DNA of 64,000 nt from Burkholderiales bacterium (GTDB taxonomy: Bacteria; Pseudomonadota; Gammaproteobacteria; Burkholderiales; SG8-41): the NCBI GenBank assembly GCA_020854035.1, contig JADZGE010000008.1, positions 21,188 to 85,187 of the forward strand. The letters run 5' to 3'. A program made the translations under genes and the position numbers. Below the pieces are notes generated by a model. It had not been told where the DNA came from. It worked only from the letters and a program-made list of their open reading frames with translations, and ran no database searches. Shown one piece after another: positions 1 through 8,614 of this stretch. Every line of letters starts with the position of its first letter. The first letter of the stretch is position 1.

Positions 1-207
1 GGCGCGGCGCACGCGGTGCTGGTGGCGAAGGAAGGCGGCTACGTGGCGAGCGTGCGCGCGCCGGTCGAGCGGCCGCGGGGCGCGGACACGATCTGCTCGA
101 AGTTCGAAACGGGCGGCGGGCGCAGCGGCGCCGGCGGTATCAACCACCTGCCGGAAGCCGATCTGCCGCGATTCCTGGCGGAGTTCGAAAAGCAGTTCCG
201 GGAGTAG
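1..207 (+). CDS. DHH-family phosphoesterase, C-terminal end (partial)
   Basis: Only the last 68 codons are in the window; the frame is open from base 1 to a TAG at 205-207. The visible tail has a glycine-rich patch (GGGRSGAGGIN) followed by an acidic helix that ends the protein. This matches the DHHA1 substrate-binding domain at the C-terminus of DHH phosphoesterases, where a GGGH-type loop binds the nucleotide or nucleic-acid end; here the usual His position is Arg. The catalytic DHH domain lies outside the window, so the substrate (oligonucleotide, cyclic dinucleotide or pyrophosphate) cannot be inferred. Confidence 0.6.
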   Translation, partial: GAAHAVLVAKEGGYVASVRAPVERPRGADTICSKFETGGGRSGAGGINHLPEADLPRFLAEFEKQFRE

Positions 208-328
208 CCGCCGATGCATGCCGATGCGACCTGGACGAGCGGCAGAGGCGGGCACACAATCTCTGAAGCCGCCGATTGCAGAAGCCGCGGCCCGCGCCGG
301 GCGCGGCCGACTGCATTCGCCCGTGTGT

Positions 329-360
329 CCATCGGCGTTCATCGGCGTGTATCGGCGGCC
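329..360 (+). repeat. Short tandem repeat, family B (ATCGGCGTTC decamer x3)
   Basis: Three consecutive 10-base units beginning ATCGGCG (ATCGGCGTTC, ATCGGCGTGT, ATCGGCGGCC). Related units occur at 41507-41536, 45810-45827 (inverted) and 46395-46414. The last units overlap the 3' end of the symporter gene on the other strand and supply its final residues. Confidence 0.75.
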
Positions 361-1811
361 TCTCTTCCACCGCCGGCGGCAGAGCCACCCGCCGACACGC
401 CCGGGGCTGCGCCGTAGCGCTGCGGCAGCAGGCTGCCCGCGACCATGCCCGCCAGCGCGGCGAGGAATCCCGCGAGTTGCGGCGGCCACAGGCCATCGGG
501 GTTGCCGCTCTCCAGCGCGAGCCACGTAACGAGCCCGCAGGCGAGGGCGAGCGCCGCGCCCTGCGTGGTGGCCCGCTTCCAGTAGAGCCCGCACGCGAGC
601 GGCACGAAAGCGGTGACGAGCGTCACCTTGTAGGCGTTCTCGACCATCGCGTGGATGGGCGCCGTCGATGTCACGGCGTAGAGCGTCACGAGCAACGTGA
701 AGCACGCGACGACGGCGCGCGTCATCCACAGGAACGCGCGGTCGGTCATCTCGCCGATGAACCCGCGCAGCACGTTCTCCGCGATCGTCACCGAGGGCGC
801 GAGCAGCGTCGCGCTCGCGGTGCTCATGACGACCGACAAGAGCGCCCCGTAGAACACCACCTGCGCGTAGAGGGGCAGGTGGTTCATGATGAGTGAAGGC
901 AGGATCCGCTGCGCGTCCCGGTCGATCCACCCCGCGACCATGCCGGGGTCGACGAGGCTCGCGGCGTAGGCGAGGAAGAGCGGGACGGCCGCGAACAGGA
1001 AGTAGGCGCCCCCGCCCAGTATCGACCCCCACGCCGCGGTGCTCTCGTCGCGCGAGGCGTTCACCCGCTGGAAGACGTCCTGCTGGGGAATCGAACCGAA
1101 GCCGAGCGTGATCCAGGCCGCGACGAACGCGAGGAGCGCCGCCGGTTCGGGCGCGGGCAGGAACCGGAACCGGCCCCGCTCCGCCGCGTGGGTCACCACG
1201 GCCGCGACGCCCCCCGCGAGATCGCTCACCAGCCACGCGATCCACGCGAGCCCCAGGACGATGACGATCATCTGCACGAACGTCGTGACGGCGACCGACC
1301 ACATGCCGCCGAAGAGCGTGTAGACGAGCACGACCGCCGCGCCGATCGCCATGCCCGCCCATGCCGGGATCGCGTCGGCGGAGAGGACATTGAAGACGAG
1401 ACCGAGCGCCGTCACCTGCGCCGACACCCAGCCGAGGTAGGAGAGCGCGATGGCGATGCTGCAGGCGAGCTCGATGGCGCGGTTGTAGCGCAGGCGGTAG
1501 TAGTCGCCGATCGTGAGGAGATTCAGCCGGTAGAGCGGGCGCGCGAAGAAGATCCCCACGAGGACAAGGCAGAGCGCCGCGCCGAACGGGTCCGAGGCGA
1601 GCCCGGAGAGTCCCTCGCGCAGGAAGGTCGCGGGAATGCCGAGCACGGTCTCCGCGCCGAACCAGGTGGCGAACACCGCGGCGAAAACGACGTAGATCGG
1701 CAGCCGCCGCCCGGTGGTGATGTAGTCGCGCGCGCTGTGGACCTTCACCGCGGCGGCGACGCCGATGACGATGGAAAGGGCGAGATAGGCGATGACGAAG
1801 GTGAGCAGCAT
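339..1811 (-). CDS. Sodium:solute symporter family protein
   Basis: 490-residue inner-membrane protein with about 13 hydrophobic segments from the first residue onward. It shows the SSF layout: an N-terminal helix, a SARDYITTGRRLP loop near residue 28, the conserved GDYYRLRYN segment near residue 102, and a GFGSIPQQDVFQR loop in the second half. SSF members couple Na+ entry to uptake of a solute; nothing here identifies the solute. It lies downstream of ubiB on the same strand, separated by about 125 bases containing an inverted repeat, so co-transcription is uncertain. The last residues (EAADTRR) are encoded by a short intergenic repeat, suggesting the original C-terminus was extended or replaced. 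Confidence 0.85.
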   Translation of the reverse strand: MLLTFVIAYLALSIVIGVAAAVKVHSARDYITTGRRLPIYVVFAAVFATWFGAETVLGIPATFLREGLSGLASDPFGAALCLVLVGIFFARPLYRLNLLTIGDYYRLRYNRAIELACSIAIALSYLGWVSAQVTALGLVFNVLSADAIPAWAGMAIGAAVVLVYTLFGGMWSVAVTTFVQMIVIVLGLAWIAWLVSDLAGGVAAVVTHAAERGRFRFLPAPEPAALLAFVAAWITLGFGSIPQQDVFQRVNASRDESTAAWGSILGGGAYFLFAAVPLFLAYAASLVDPGMVAGWIDRDAQRILPSLIMNHLPLYAQVVFYGALLSVVMSTASATLLAPSVTIAENVLRGFIGEMTDRAFLWMTRAVVACFTLLVTLYAVTSTAPIHAMVENAYKVTLVTAFVPLACGLYWKRATTQGAALALACGLVTWLALESGNPDGLWPPQLAGFLAALAGMVAGSLLPQRYGAAPGVSAGGSAAGGGREAADTRR

Positions 1812-1841
1812 GTCGGCGTGTCGGTTCAGGTCACCGGACTG

Positions 1842-1924
1842 GCCGCGGAGGCGCGGAGCGCGCGGGGGATCTCCGGCGCGTCACTCGACACCCCTGCTCC
1901 GCGGTCTCCGTGTCTCTGCGGCAA
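1842..1924. repeat. Inverted repeat pair, family A
   Basis: Left arm GCCGCGGAGGCGCGGAG (1842-1858) and right arm ending CTCCGTGTCTCTGCGGC (1906-1922) are imperfect reverse complements enclosing about 50 bases. The arms resemble those at 12162-12253, 22496-22645, 38946-39107, 44129-44267 and around 45.8/46.4 kb. Confidence 0.7.
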
Positions 1925-1937
1925 GATCGATCCGGCT

Positions 1938-3455
1938 TCAGTCGGCGGCGAGCAGGATGACCGCGATGGCGGCGAGCAGCGCCGCGATGAGCGCGAGGAG
2001 GCGATTGCGGCGGCGCTCCGCCGCGAGCAGCGCGTCGATCCGGGCCCCTGCCCGCCCTTCGACCGCGACATCGAGCGCCCGGTGGACGAGCCGCGGCAGT
2101 TGCGGCAGCATGGCGCTCCAGTAGGGCGCCTCCTGCCCGATTCGCGCCGCGAACCCGCGCCAGCCCACCTGCTCGGACATCCAGCGCTCCAGGTAGGGTT
2201 TCGCGGTCTGCCACAGGTCGAGGTCGGGATCGAGGTCGCGGCCGAGGCCCTCGATCGCGAGCAGCGTCTTCTGCAGCAGCACGAGCTGCGGCTGGATCCG
2301 GATGTTGAACCGGCGCGAGGTCTGGAACAGGCGCAGCAGCACGCGCCCGAAGAGGATTTCGCGCAGCGGCCGCGCGAAGATCGGCTCGCACACCGCCCGT
2401 ATCGCGGCCTCGAAATCGTCGATGCGCGTCTCGGGCGGCGCCCAGCCGGACTCGACGTGGGCCTCGGCGACGCGCCGGTAGTCACGCCGGAAGAAGGCGA
2501 GGAAGTTCCGCGCGAGATAGGTCTTGTCGGTCTCGGTGAGGGTGCCCATGATCCCGAAGTCGAGCGCGATGTAGCGCCCCTCGGGCGTCACCAGGATGTT
2601 GCCGGGGTGCATGTCGGCGTGGAAGAAGCCGTGGCGGAAGACCTGCGTGAAGAAGATCTCGACCCCGGCGCGCGCGAGCCGCGGGATGTCGACTCCCAGC
2701 GCGCGCAGTTCCGTGACCGCGGAGACGGGCGTGCCGTGCATGCGCTGCATCACCATGACTTCGGCCGAGCAGTAGTCCCAGTGGACCTCGGGCACCAGCA
2801 GGAGCGGCGAGTCCCGGAAGTTGCGCTTGAGCAGGCTCGCGTTGGCGGCCTCCCGCAGAAGGTCGAGCTCGACCTCGAGGTGCTTGGCGAACTCGGCGAC
2901 GACCTCGTGCGGGCGCAGGCGCTTGCCGTCGGCCCACGCCGTTTCCACGAGCGTCGCGGCGGCGTGCAGCAGGTCGATGTCGTGCGCGATGATCTCCGCG
3001 ATCCCGGGCCGCAGCACCTTGATCGCGACCGCGGTGCCGTCGACCAGCCTGCCGGCGTGCACCTGCGCGACGGAGGCGCTCGCGAGCGGCTCGCGCTCGA
3101 ACTCCGAGAATACCCGCTCGAGCGGCTTTCCGTAGACGCGCTCGAGGAGCGCGACGGCCTCGCCGCCGGGGAACGGCGGCACGCGATCCTGCAGCTTCGC
3201 CAGCTCGTCGGCGATGTCGGGCGGCAGCAGATCGCGGCGCGTGGAGAGCACCTGCCCGAACTTCACGAATATCGGCCCCAGCGTCTCCAGCGCGCGGCGC
3301 AGGCGCACCGCCCGCGGCGCCTCGAGCGCGCGCCGGAAGAGGAGCGCGTTCACGCACGCGCGCACGCCGCGCACGCGCTCGTGGCCGAGGAAGAACTCGT
3401 CGAGCCCGTAGCGCAGGGCCACCGACAGAATGCGGACGAGGCGCAGCGCGCGCAT
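1938..3455 (-). CDS. ubiB: Ubiquinone biosynthesis ATPase/kinase-like UbiB
   Basis: 505 residues, an ABC1/ADCK-family atypical kinase needed for ubiquinone biosynthesis at the inner membrane. Visible hallmarks in order: the KxGQ motif in [17 protein letters not shown], the alanine-rich substitute for a P-loop, AIKVLRPG (nucleotide-binding Lys), [11 protein letters not shown] (catalytic loop), [10 protein letters not shown] (DFG-like metal site), and two C-terminal hydrophobic segments, the last being [18 protein letters not shown]. The ATG at 3453-3455 is chosen because [17 protein letters not shown] is the normal N-terminus; a further 20 codons upstream look non-native. It follows ubiJ on the same strand, as is usual in betaproteobacteria. 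Confidence 0.95.
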   Translation of the reverse strand: MRALRLVRILSVALRYGLDEFFLGHERVRGVRACVNALLFRRALEAPRAVRLRRALETLGPIFVKFGQVLSTRRDLLPPDIADELAKLQDRVPPFPGGEAVALLERVYGKPLERVFSEFEREPLASASVAQVHAGRLVDGTAVAIKVLRPGIAEIIAHDIDLLHAAATLVETAWADGKRLRPHEVVAEFAKHLEVELDLLREAANASLLKRNFRDSPLLLVPEVHWDYCSAEVMVMQRMHGTPVSAVTELRALGVDIPRLARAGVEIFFTQVFRHGFFHADMHPGNILVTPEGRYIALDFGIMGTLTETDKTYLARNFLAFFRRDYRRVAEAHVESGWAPPETRIDDFEAAIRAVCEPIFARPLREILFGRVLLRLFQTSRRFNIRIQPQLVLLQKTLLAIEGLGRDLDPDLDLWQTAKPYLERWMSEQVGWRGFAARIGQEAPYWSAMLPQLPRLVHRALDVAVEGRAGARIDALLAAERRRNRLLALIAALLAAIAVILLAAD

Positions 3456-3530
3456 CGGGCGATTGTAGCGAGTACGAGCGCGAGCGTCGCGGCGCGGCCC
3501 GCCGGCCGCATGCATTCCGGAAAACGCGAA

Positions 3531-3590
3531 TCACGGAGAACACGGAGGGCGGATCACCCCGTGCCGGGCGCGTCTCCCCGTGTCCCCCGC
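3531..3590. repeat. Inverted repeat pair, family C (CACGGAGAACACGGAG type)
   Basis: TCACGGAGAACACGGAG at 3531-3547 faces TCTCCCCGTGTCCCCCGC at 3573-3590. The right arm overlaps the last codons of ubiJ. No second copy of exactly this sequence was noticed in the window. Confidence 0.5.
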
Positions 3591-4300
3591 GGCGGGTGCG
3601 GTTCGCCGGACAAGTTCCGGTCTCCGGAGTCCGGCGCGGCGGCGCGCGACGCACCGGGGAGACGCTCGATGCGCTTCGCGAGCCGCGCCACGTCGTCACG
3701 CAGGTCGTCGACCTCGCGGTGAAACGCGGCGAGTTCACGCGCGGCCGCGATGAGCGGGCGCTCCTCGGTCCAGTACTCGACGAAGGAACGCGCGAGGTTC
3801 TCGCCGGATTCGGCGCCCAGGCGCCGGAGGGCGCGCGCCGCCCCGGCCATGCGGTGCCCGGCGATGTCCCCGAAAACGCGCGCGAGGTCCTCCTCGAAAT
3901 CCCAGTTGATCTCGCGCGCGAGAAGACCGATGCTCGCCGCGAAACCGGTGTCGCCCGCCATGCCCGCTTCGCGCCACGCGGACTCGTCGCGCGCGGCGAA
4001 CCGCAGCAGGAGCCCCGTCGAGAGCGCGAGCGTGACCGCCGGAGCGGCGCCGGCGGCGGCGGGCGAAACGGTGCCGTCTTCGCGGACCGTCAGGCGGATG
4101 CTCGCGGGGAAGGTGTCGATGCGCGCCGTCTTGCCGGCGTGCCGGGCGAGCTCGGCGCGGGCCCACGCCGCGCCGCGCAACAGGTGGTTCACGGCCGCCG
4201 CGGCGGCGGCGGATTCGAGTCCGGGACGTTCCGGTGGCGACCGGGGCGCCGGGGATTCGGGCGAGCCGGCGGTGCTCCCGCCGGGAGTCTGCGAAGGCAT
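3554..4300 (-). CDS. ubiJ: Ubiquinone biosynthesis accessory factor UbiJ (SCP2 domain)
   Basis: 248 residues. UbiJ holds ubiquinone intermediates through an SCP2 lipid-binding domain and works with UbiK in a soluble biosynthetic complex. The SCP2-like region spans roughly residues 35-150 (VNHLLRGAAWARAEL through LLAREINWDFEEDLAR); an amphipathic helical tail follows (VEYWTEERPLIAAARELAAF and a DDLRDDVARLAKRIERL coiled coil). I place the start at the ATG at 4298-4300 because GAAAGG precedes it by four bases and the upstream ATG at 4351 lies inside a hairpin just before a terminator. Neighbours ubiE and ubiB confirm the role. Confidence 0.85.
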   Translation of the reverse strand: MPSQTPGGSTAGSPESPAPRSPPERPGLESAAAAAAVNHLLRGAAWARAELARHAGKTARIDTFPASIRLTVREDGTVSPAAAGAAPAVTLALSTGLLLRFAARDESAWREAGMAGDTGFAASIGLLAREINWDFEEDLARVFGDIAGHRMAGAARALRRLGAESGENLARSFVEYWTEERPLIAAARELAAFHREVDDLRDDVARLAKRIERLPGASRAAAPDSGDRNLSGEPHPPRGTRGDAPGTG

Positions 4301-4310
4301 GCCGCCTTTC

Positions 4311-4338
4311 CAAAAAGCAAAACCGCCCGCGGGCGGCC
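4311..4338 (-). terminator. Rho-independent terminator between Tim44-like gene and ubiJ
   Basis: On the minus strand a GC-only palindrome (CCGCCCGCGGGCGG, 4323-4336) is followed by TTTTGCTTTTT. A second hairpin (GCATTCC...GGAATGC, 4348-4380) lies directly after the Tim44-like stop codon. Together they should reduce read-through into ubiJ, whose Shine-Dalgarno lies just beyond. Confidence 0.7.
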
Positions 4339-4379
4339 TTGCATCAGGCATTCCGGCGGGCGCATCGCCCGGCGGAATG

Positions 4380-5261
4380 CTATTCCTGCTGGATACCGGA
4401 GACGAGCCAGCCGGAACGCCCGCTCACGGGCTTCTCGAGGTGCCAGATCTCAGCGAAGGATTCCGGCTCGGCCCCGGCCGCTTCCCGGATGAGGCCCGCG
4501 AAGCGCACGCTCACCACGAACAAATCGCCTTCCGTGGCGACATCCAGCACTTCCGCGTCAAGCGTGACGACTTCGGTGTGCTGGGGCGCGGCGCCCCGCG
4601 TCCGGAACCGCCCTTCGAGCTCGTGGTAGAGGTCGGGCGTCGTGAAATCCCGGATCGCCGCGAAATCACCCTTGTCGTTCGCCGCCTGCAGGTTCACGAA
4701 ATTGAGCTTCGCCTGCCGCACGAACCCGGCCGCGTCGAATCCGGCGGGCCACCGCCCGGCGGCCGTTGCCGCCGCCGACGTGGTGGCGGCAACGGAGTGC
4801 GCGCCGGCGCCGCCGGGCAGCTCGGTGACCGGTACCGGCCCGCCAGCCGGAGTCCCCGCGCCGGCCCCCGCATACTCCATGGGCCCGGGCCGCGTCGCGC
4901 GCCCGCGCAGGAAGAAGCGCGCCGCCAGAGCGACGGCCGCGATCAGCAACCCCAGCACGAGCATCCCGGCGAGCGCGCCCGCGATGCCGTTATTGAAAAA
5001 GAGCGCGGCGAGCCCGGCGCCGAGCGCGAGCCCGGCCAGGGGGCCGAGCCACTTCGAGGCGCCCGCCGGCGGCTGCGCCGGCGTGGCCGGCGCTGCCTGG
5101 TTCTGCTGCTGCGCGGGGGCCTTCGGTGCGGCCTGCTGCTGGGTGATATTGCGCTGCTTGCCTATGTTGCCGCCGCCGCCCATGCGGCGCGCTGCTTCCG
5201 ACTCCACTGCGAGGAATGTCATCCCCAGGAGAGCCATGAACACGGCGATGATGGACTTCAT
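4380..5261 (-). CDS. Tim44-like domain membrane protein
   Basis: 293 residues. A signal-like N-terminus (MKSIIAVFMALLGMTFLAVESEA) leads into a Gln/Ala/Pro-rich linker (about residues 35-68), two hydrophobic segments (about 70-115; WLGPLAGLALGAGLAALFF and ALAGMLVLGLLIAAVALAA), a Pro/Gly/Ala linker, and a C-terminal Tim44/TimA-like domain (about 175-293; FVRQAKLNFVNLQAANDKGD, IRDFTTPDLYHELEGR). The C-terminal fold resembles the lipid-binding domain of mitochondrial Tim44; the bacterial role is not established. Start is firm: AAGGAG lies 6 bases before the ATG. It sits between ubiE and ubiJ, as in many betaproteobacteria. Confidence 0.85.
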   Translation of the reverse strand: MKSIIAVFMALLGMTFLAVESEAARRMGGGGNIGKQRNITQQQAAPKAPAQQQNQAAPATPAQPPAGASKWLGPLAGLALGAGLAALFFNNGIAGALAGMLVLGLLIAAVALAARFFLRGRATRPGPMEYAGAGAGTPAGGPVPVTELPGGAGAHSVAATTSAAATAAGRWPAGFDAAGFVRQAKLNFVNLQAANDKGDFAAIRDFTTPDLYHELEGRFRTRGAAPQHTEVVTLDAEVLDVATEGDLFVVSVRFAGLIREAAGAEPESFAEIWHLEKPVSGRSGWLVSGIQQE

Positions 5262-5356
5262 GCGATTCTCCTTGTGCCCGCGGTGAGCGGGCGCCCGTTC
5301 TACCGCACGCCGCGACGGGATGCGCTCCCGGCCGCGGCAACCTTACCGGTCGCGGC

Positions 5357-5362
5357 ATTATA
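5357..5362 (-). promoter_or_regulatory. Candidate -10 box for the Tim44-like gene
   Basis: The minus strand reads TATAAT about 95 bases upstream of the Tim44-like start, in otherwise very GC-rich DNA. No good -35 hexamer is visible at 16-18 bases, so this is weak support for a promoter inside the ubi gene run. Confidence 0.35.
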
Positions 5363-5384
5363 TCCAAACCCGCCCCCCGCCGCG

Positions 5385-6116
5385 TCAGATTCTCCAGCCG
5401 CGATGCAGCGCGACGACGCCGGCCGCGAGATTGAACCAGTCCACGCGCTCGAGACCCGCCGCTTCCATCATGCGCGCGAGCTCCTCCTGCCCGGGGTGCA
5501 TGCGTATCGATTCCGCGAGGTAGCGATAGGCCTCGGCATCGTTCGCGACGAGCCGGCCGAGTCCCGGCAGGACCCGGAAGGAATAGGCATCGTAGAGCGG
5601 CGCGAGCGGCGCCCACACGCGGGAGAATTCCAGCACCAGTAGCCGCCCCCCCGGGCGCAGCACTCGGCGCATCTCGGCGAGCGCCGCATCCTTGCGCGTC
5701 ATGTTGCGCAGTCCGAACGCGACGCTCACGCAATCGAAGTGCCCGGCGGGGAACGGCAGCCGCTCCGCGTCGCAGCGCACGACCGGAACCAGTCGTCCCT
5801 CGTCGAGCAGGCGGTCGCGGCCGTGGGCGAGCATGGCCGCGTTGATGTCGGTGAGTATCACTTCGCCCCCCGCACCGACGCGCCGCGCGAAGAGGCGGGC
5901 AAGGTCGCCGGTGCCGCCGGCGATGTCGAGCACGCGGGCGCCCGGCCCGACGAGACTCTGCTCCACCGCGAAACGCTTCCACCACCGGTGCAGTCCCGCC
6001 GACATGAGATCGTTCATGAGGTCGTAGCGGGAAGCGACCGAATCGAAGACGCCGGCGACGCGCCGCGCCTTCTCGTCCCGCGGCACCTGCTCGTAACCGA
6101 AGTCGGTGGTTTTCAC
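5385..6116 (-). CDS. ubiE: Demethylmenaquinone/2-methoxy-benzoquinol methyltransferase UbiE
   Basis: 243 residues, close to the usual ~250. Class I SAM-dependent methyltransferase acting on the C-methylation step of ubiquinone (and menaquinone where present). Motifs: [18 protein letters not shown] (UbiE signature 1), the SAM loop [52 protein letters not shown], and [16 protein letters not shown]. The frame stays open further upstream, but [19 protein letters not shown] is the conserved N-terminus, so I use the GTG at 6114-6116. It follows the DUF971 gene by 11 bases, a standard pairing. Confidence 0.95.
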   Translation of the reverse strand: MKTTDFGYEQVPRDEKARRVAGVFDSVASRYDLMNDLMSAGLHRWWKRFAVEQSLVGPGARVLDIAGGTGDLARLFARRVGAGGEVILTDINAAMLAHGRDRLLDEGRLVPVVRCDAERLPFPAGHFDCVSVAFGLRNMTRKDAALAEMRRVLRPGGRLLVLEFSRVWAPLAPLYDAYSFRVLPGLGRLVANDAEAYRYLAESIRMHPGQEELARMMEAAGLERVDWFNLAAGVVALHRGWRI

Positions 6117-6127
6117 GGGCGAACCGC

Positions 6128-6517
6128 TCACGTCCGGCCGGGGCGAGCCTCCCGGCTCGCGCCCGCCGCCGCCATGCGCTCGAGGTACTCGCGCCACATC
6201 GCGTCCTGGCGCACGCCGTATTCGTAGAGGAGCGGCCACGAGTAGATCCCGGTGTTGTGACCGTCGGAGAAATGGAGCTGAACGGCGTAGTTCCCGACCG
6301 GCTCGACCTGGAGTATTTCGACCTCCTGCTTGCCGGTCTGCAGCACTTCCTGGCCGGGCCCGTGGCCGCGCACCTCCGCGGACGGCGAGTAGACGCGCAG
6401 GAACTCGCATGGTAGACGGAAGCTCAGGCCGTCGGCGAAAGCGACTTCCAGCACGCGGGACTTCCTGTGCAGCGTGATGGCGGTGGGTTGTGGCGTGGCT
6501 GGGCCGGGGCCTGCCAT
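6128..6517 (-). CDS. DUF971 family protein (gamma-butyrobetaine hydroxylase-like N-terminal domain)
   Basis: 129 residues from the ATG at 6515-6517 (an ATG 36 bases upstream is also possible). The sequence carries the DUF971 core: [34 protein letters not shown], and [21 protein letters not shown]. This fold occurs alone in many bacteria and as an N-terminal domain in some Fe(II)/oxoglutarate oxygenases and Fe-S assembly proteins. Its stand-alone function is unknown. It directly precedes ubiE with an 11-base gap, so co-expression is likely. Confidence 0.85.
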   Translation of the reverse strand: MAGPGPATPQPTAITLHRKSRVLEVAFADGLSFRLPCEFLRVYSPSAEVRGHGPGQEVLQTGKQEVEILQVEPVGNYAVQLHFSDGHNTGIYSWPLLYEYGVRQDAMWREYLERMAAAGASREARPGRT

Positions 6518-6737
6518 GGGTTCTCCGGGGCGCGGTCGGTCGGCGCACACCATGATAACCGACCGGGCCGCACGCCATGAACCGCGCGACCGGCCACGGG
6601 CTTCCGGCGCGGCTCCGCCGGCTGCCGGTACCGTCCCGCCCGGGACGGCACGGGCGCCTTTCGGGCAGGCCGTACGGTCGCGGCGCTACCGCGGGCACGC
6701 CCTCGAGGAATGCATCGCGTGAAAGCGCGGCGAATTC

Positions 6738-8339
6738 CTACACGACGAGGATGGTCCCCCGGTCGAAATCGCTGCCCTTCTCGATGAGGTTGACGAGCTC
6801 CGCGACCTGGCGGCGCTCGGTGTGCAGCTCGACGAAACGACCGCTCTGGAACCAGCCGGCTGGCAGCACCAGCGTCGACGGCGCGCCGGGCGAGGCGGTT
6901 TCAGGCAGCAGCAGGGCGCGTTCGTAGCGGTCCCCGCCGGCCGGGCTGTAGTTCGATGGGCGCACCGAGACGGCCTGCGGCACCCCGGGGAAGAGCCTCA
7001 CCCCGCAAGTGAGCCACCCGGCATCCGACGTGCGCAGCCACTGCACGACGCCGACGGTGAACGGCCCGCCGCTGCCGCGGCGCACGCCGACGAGCTGGTT
7101 GTGCGAGACGCGCGCGCCGCCCGCGCTGGTGCGCTGTATGCACAGGAAAGCCGTGCTCCCGCCGCTCGTGCCGCGCCACAGTTCAGGCGCCGCCCCGCCG
7201 CCGGAATTGGTCGCCGGTCCCGTAACCCGGGCAAAGCCGCAGGTGTCGAGCTGGCGCTTTTCGAGAGAGGAGATCTCGCCCGCGGCCCGGGCGTCCCGGC
7301 CCCCCGCTTCCGAGTGCGCGGAGGAGAGCCCCAGGCACACGTCGATGGGCTCGGCGGCCGCCTCGCCCGCCTCGCGGCGCGCCGCGCCCGCGCGACACCA
7401 TTGAACGTAGAGCAGCATGAGCAGGTTCTCGCACCCCGGCTGCCGCGCGTCCTCGCCCAACCCGAGCTGCGCCGGGGTCTGGCCCTGCTTGAGGAGATTG
7501 ACGCTCTGGCGCAGCGCCTTGGCGAGCTCCCCGAGATCGAGGTAGCGCAGGCCCGGGCGCGGCGCGAGCTCCGCCGCCGGCCGGGCGCCCTCGTCCCCGT
7601 CGAGATCGACGGCGGTGAGCGGCAGGCCCTCGGCCGCGGGCGGCTGCGCGGTGATGCCGGCGAGCGGCGCCCAGCGCTCGAGCCAGCGCTCGACGAAAGC
7701 GAGCTGTCGCGCCGACAGCGAGAACGGATTGGCGAGTTCGACGAGCAGGATGCGCGCGTAGGCCTCGGCGCAGCTCGAATCCGGGTCGCGCTGCGCGAAA
7801 CCGTCGTGGACGCGCACGCGCGCGAACCCGTGCCGCTCGGCGTGGGCGTAGAGTCCGTGCGCCGCGCGCCACATGGCCGCCGGCGGCTGGCGCCAGGCGC
7901 GGTAGTGATCCGCCATGGCGCAGCCGGCGAGGCCCAGGCAACGCATGGTCGTGAGCGCCGCGTGGGGAGCGATCGGCAGATCGCCGTCGCGGCAGGCGTC
8001 GAGGCAGAGCTGGTAGTTGGCGCTCGCCTCGCGCCACAACGCCTGCACGTTGCGCCATGCCGTGAGCTCCGCGGTCTCGAGCGGGAGCGCCCGGCCGGCG
8101 TAACGCCTGGCGGATTCGCCCTGCACGAACTCGACCGTATCGCGCAGCGCCTCGAGCACTCTCAGGCGCTCGAGCGGCGCCACCGCGAACTCGCGCAGCG
8201 CCGCGAGCTGGGCGGTGAGCACCTGCTGCGTCAGCTGAATGTTGGTGAGCGTGAGCTGCTCGAGCCATCGCCGGCAGCTCGCGCTGTCGGTGAATTGCAG
8301 CGCCGTGCCGGCCGCCGCGAGCGATTGGGTGCTGGTCAT
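6738..8339 (-). CDS. Unrecognised 533-residue protein, paralogue 1 of a tandem pair
   Basis: 533 residues from the ATG at 8337-8339. It is clearly homologous over its full length to the next gene upstream (8615-10219). Shared landmarks: ALQFTDSAS near the start, RLRVLEALRD, a KALRQSVNLLKQGQTPAQLGLGE segment in the middle, QWCRAGAARR, and a C-terminal region beginning SHNQLVGVRRG and running to the end (RALLLPE, LVLPAGWF). No signal peptide or membrane segments, so probably cytosolic: an alpha-helical N-terminal two thirds and a beta-rich C-terminal domain reminiscent of PilZ-type barrels, although the canonical RxxxR and D/NxSxxG motifs are not evident. I do not recognise the family with certainty. 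Confidence 0.75.
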   Translation of the reverse strand: MTSTQSLAAAGTALQFTDSASCRRWLEQLTLTNIQLTQQVLTAQLAALREFAVAPLERLRVLEALRDTVEFVQGESARRYAGRALPLETAELTAWRNVQALWREASANYQLCLDACRDGDLPIAPHAALTTMRCLGLAGCAMADHYRAWRQPPAAMWRAAHGLYAHAERHGFARVRVHDGFAQRDPDSSCAEAYARILLVELANPFSLSARQLAFVERWLERWAPLAGITAQPPAAEGLPLTAVDLDGDEGARPAAELAPRPGLRYLDLGELAKALRQSVNLLKQGQTPAQLGLGEDARQPGCENLLMLLYVQWCRAGAARREAGEAAAEPIDVCLGLSSAHSEAGGRDARAAGEISSLEKRQLDTCGFARVTGPATNSGGGAAPELWRGTSGGSTAFLCIQRTSAGGARVSHNQLVGVRRGSGGPFTVGVVQWLRTSDAGWLTCGVRLFPGVPQAVSVRPSNYSPAGGDRYERALLLPETASPGAPSTLVLPAGWFQSGRFVELHTERRQVAELVNLIEKGSDFDRGTILVV

Positions 8340-8614
8340 GGGATATCCCGCGTGTCTGCGTGATCGGGCCTCGTTCATTCCCCCGGAGTCGATCGTGCCG
8401 GCCCGTCGCAACCTGCGGAGAGCCCGCCGCCTTCTGCGAGGCCGCTTTGCCCGCCGCCCTGATGGCACATCGCTCCGAGCGCAGGCTATCGCACCCGCGG
8501 CGCCGGAGCACGTGAAGTAGTTCACCGCGCCCGGAAAAAACCGCCGCCGCGCGCGAACTGGATCACGCTTTGGCCGCGTTCCCGACCTCGCCGGCATTCG
8601 CCGCGCCGGGCGCG

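Noticed and set aside
1188..3722. Open frame of about 840 codons on the plus strand opposite the symporter and ubiB
   Set aside because: Both minus-strand genes have complete family motifs; the plus frame is dominated by Arg, Glu, Gly and Asp with no recognisable fold.
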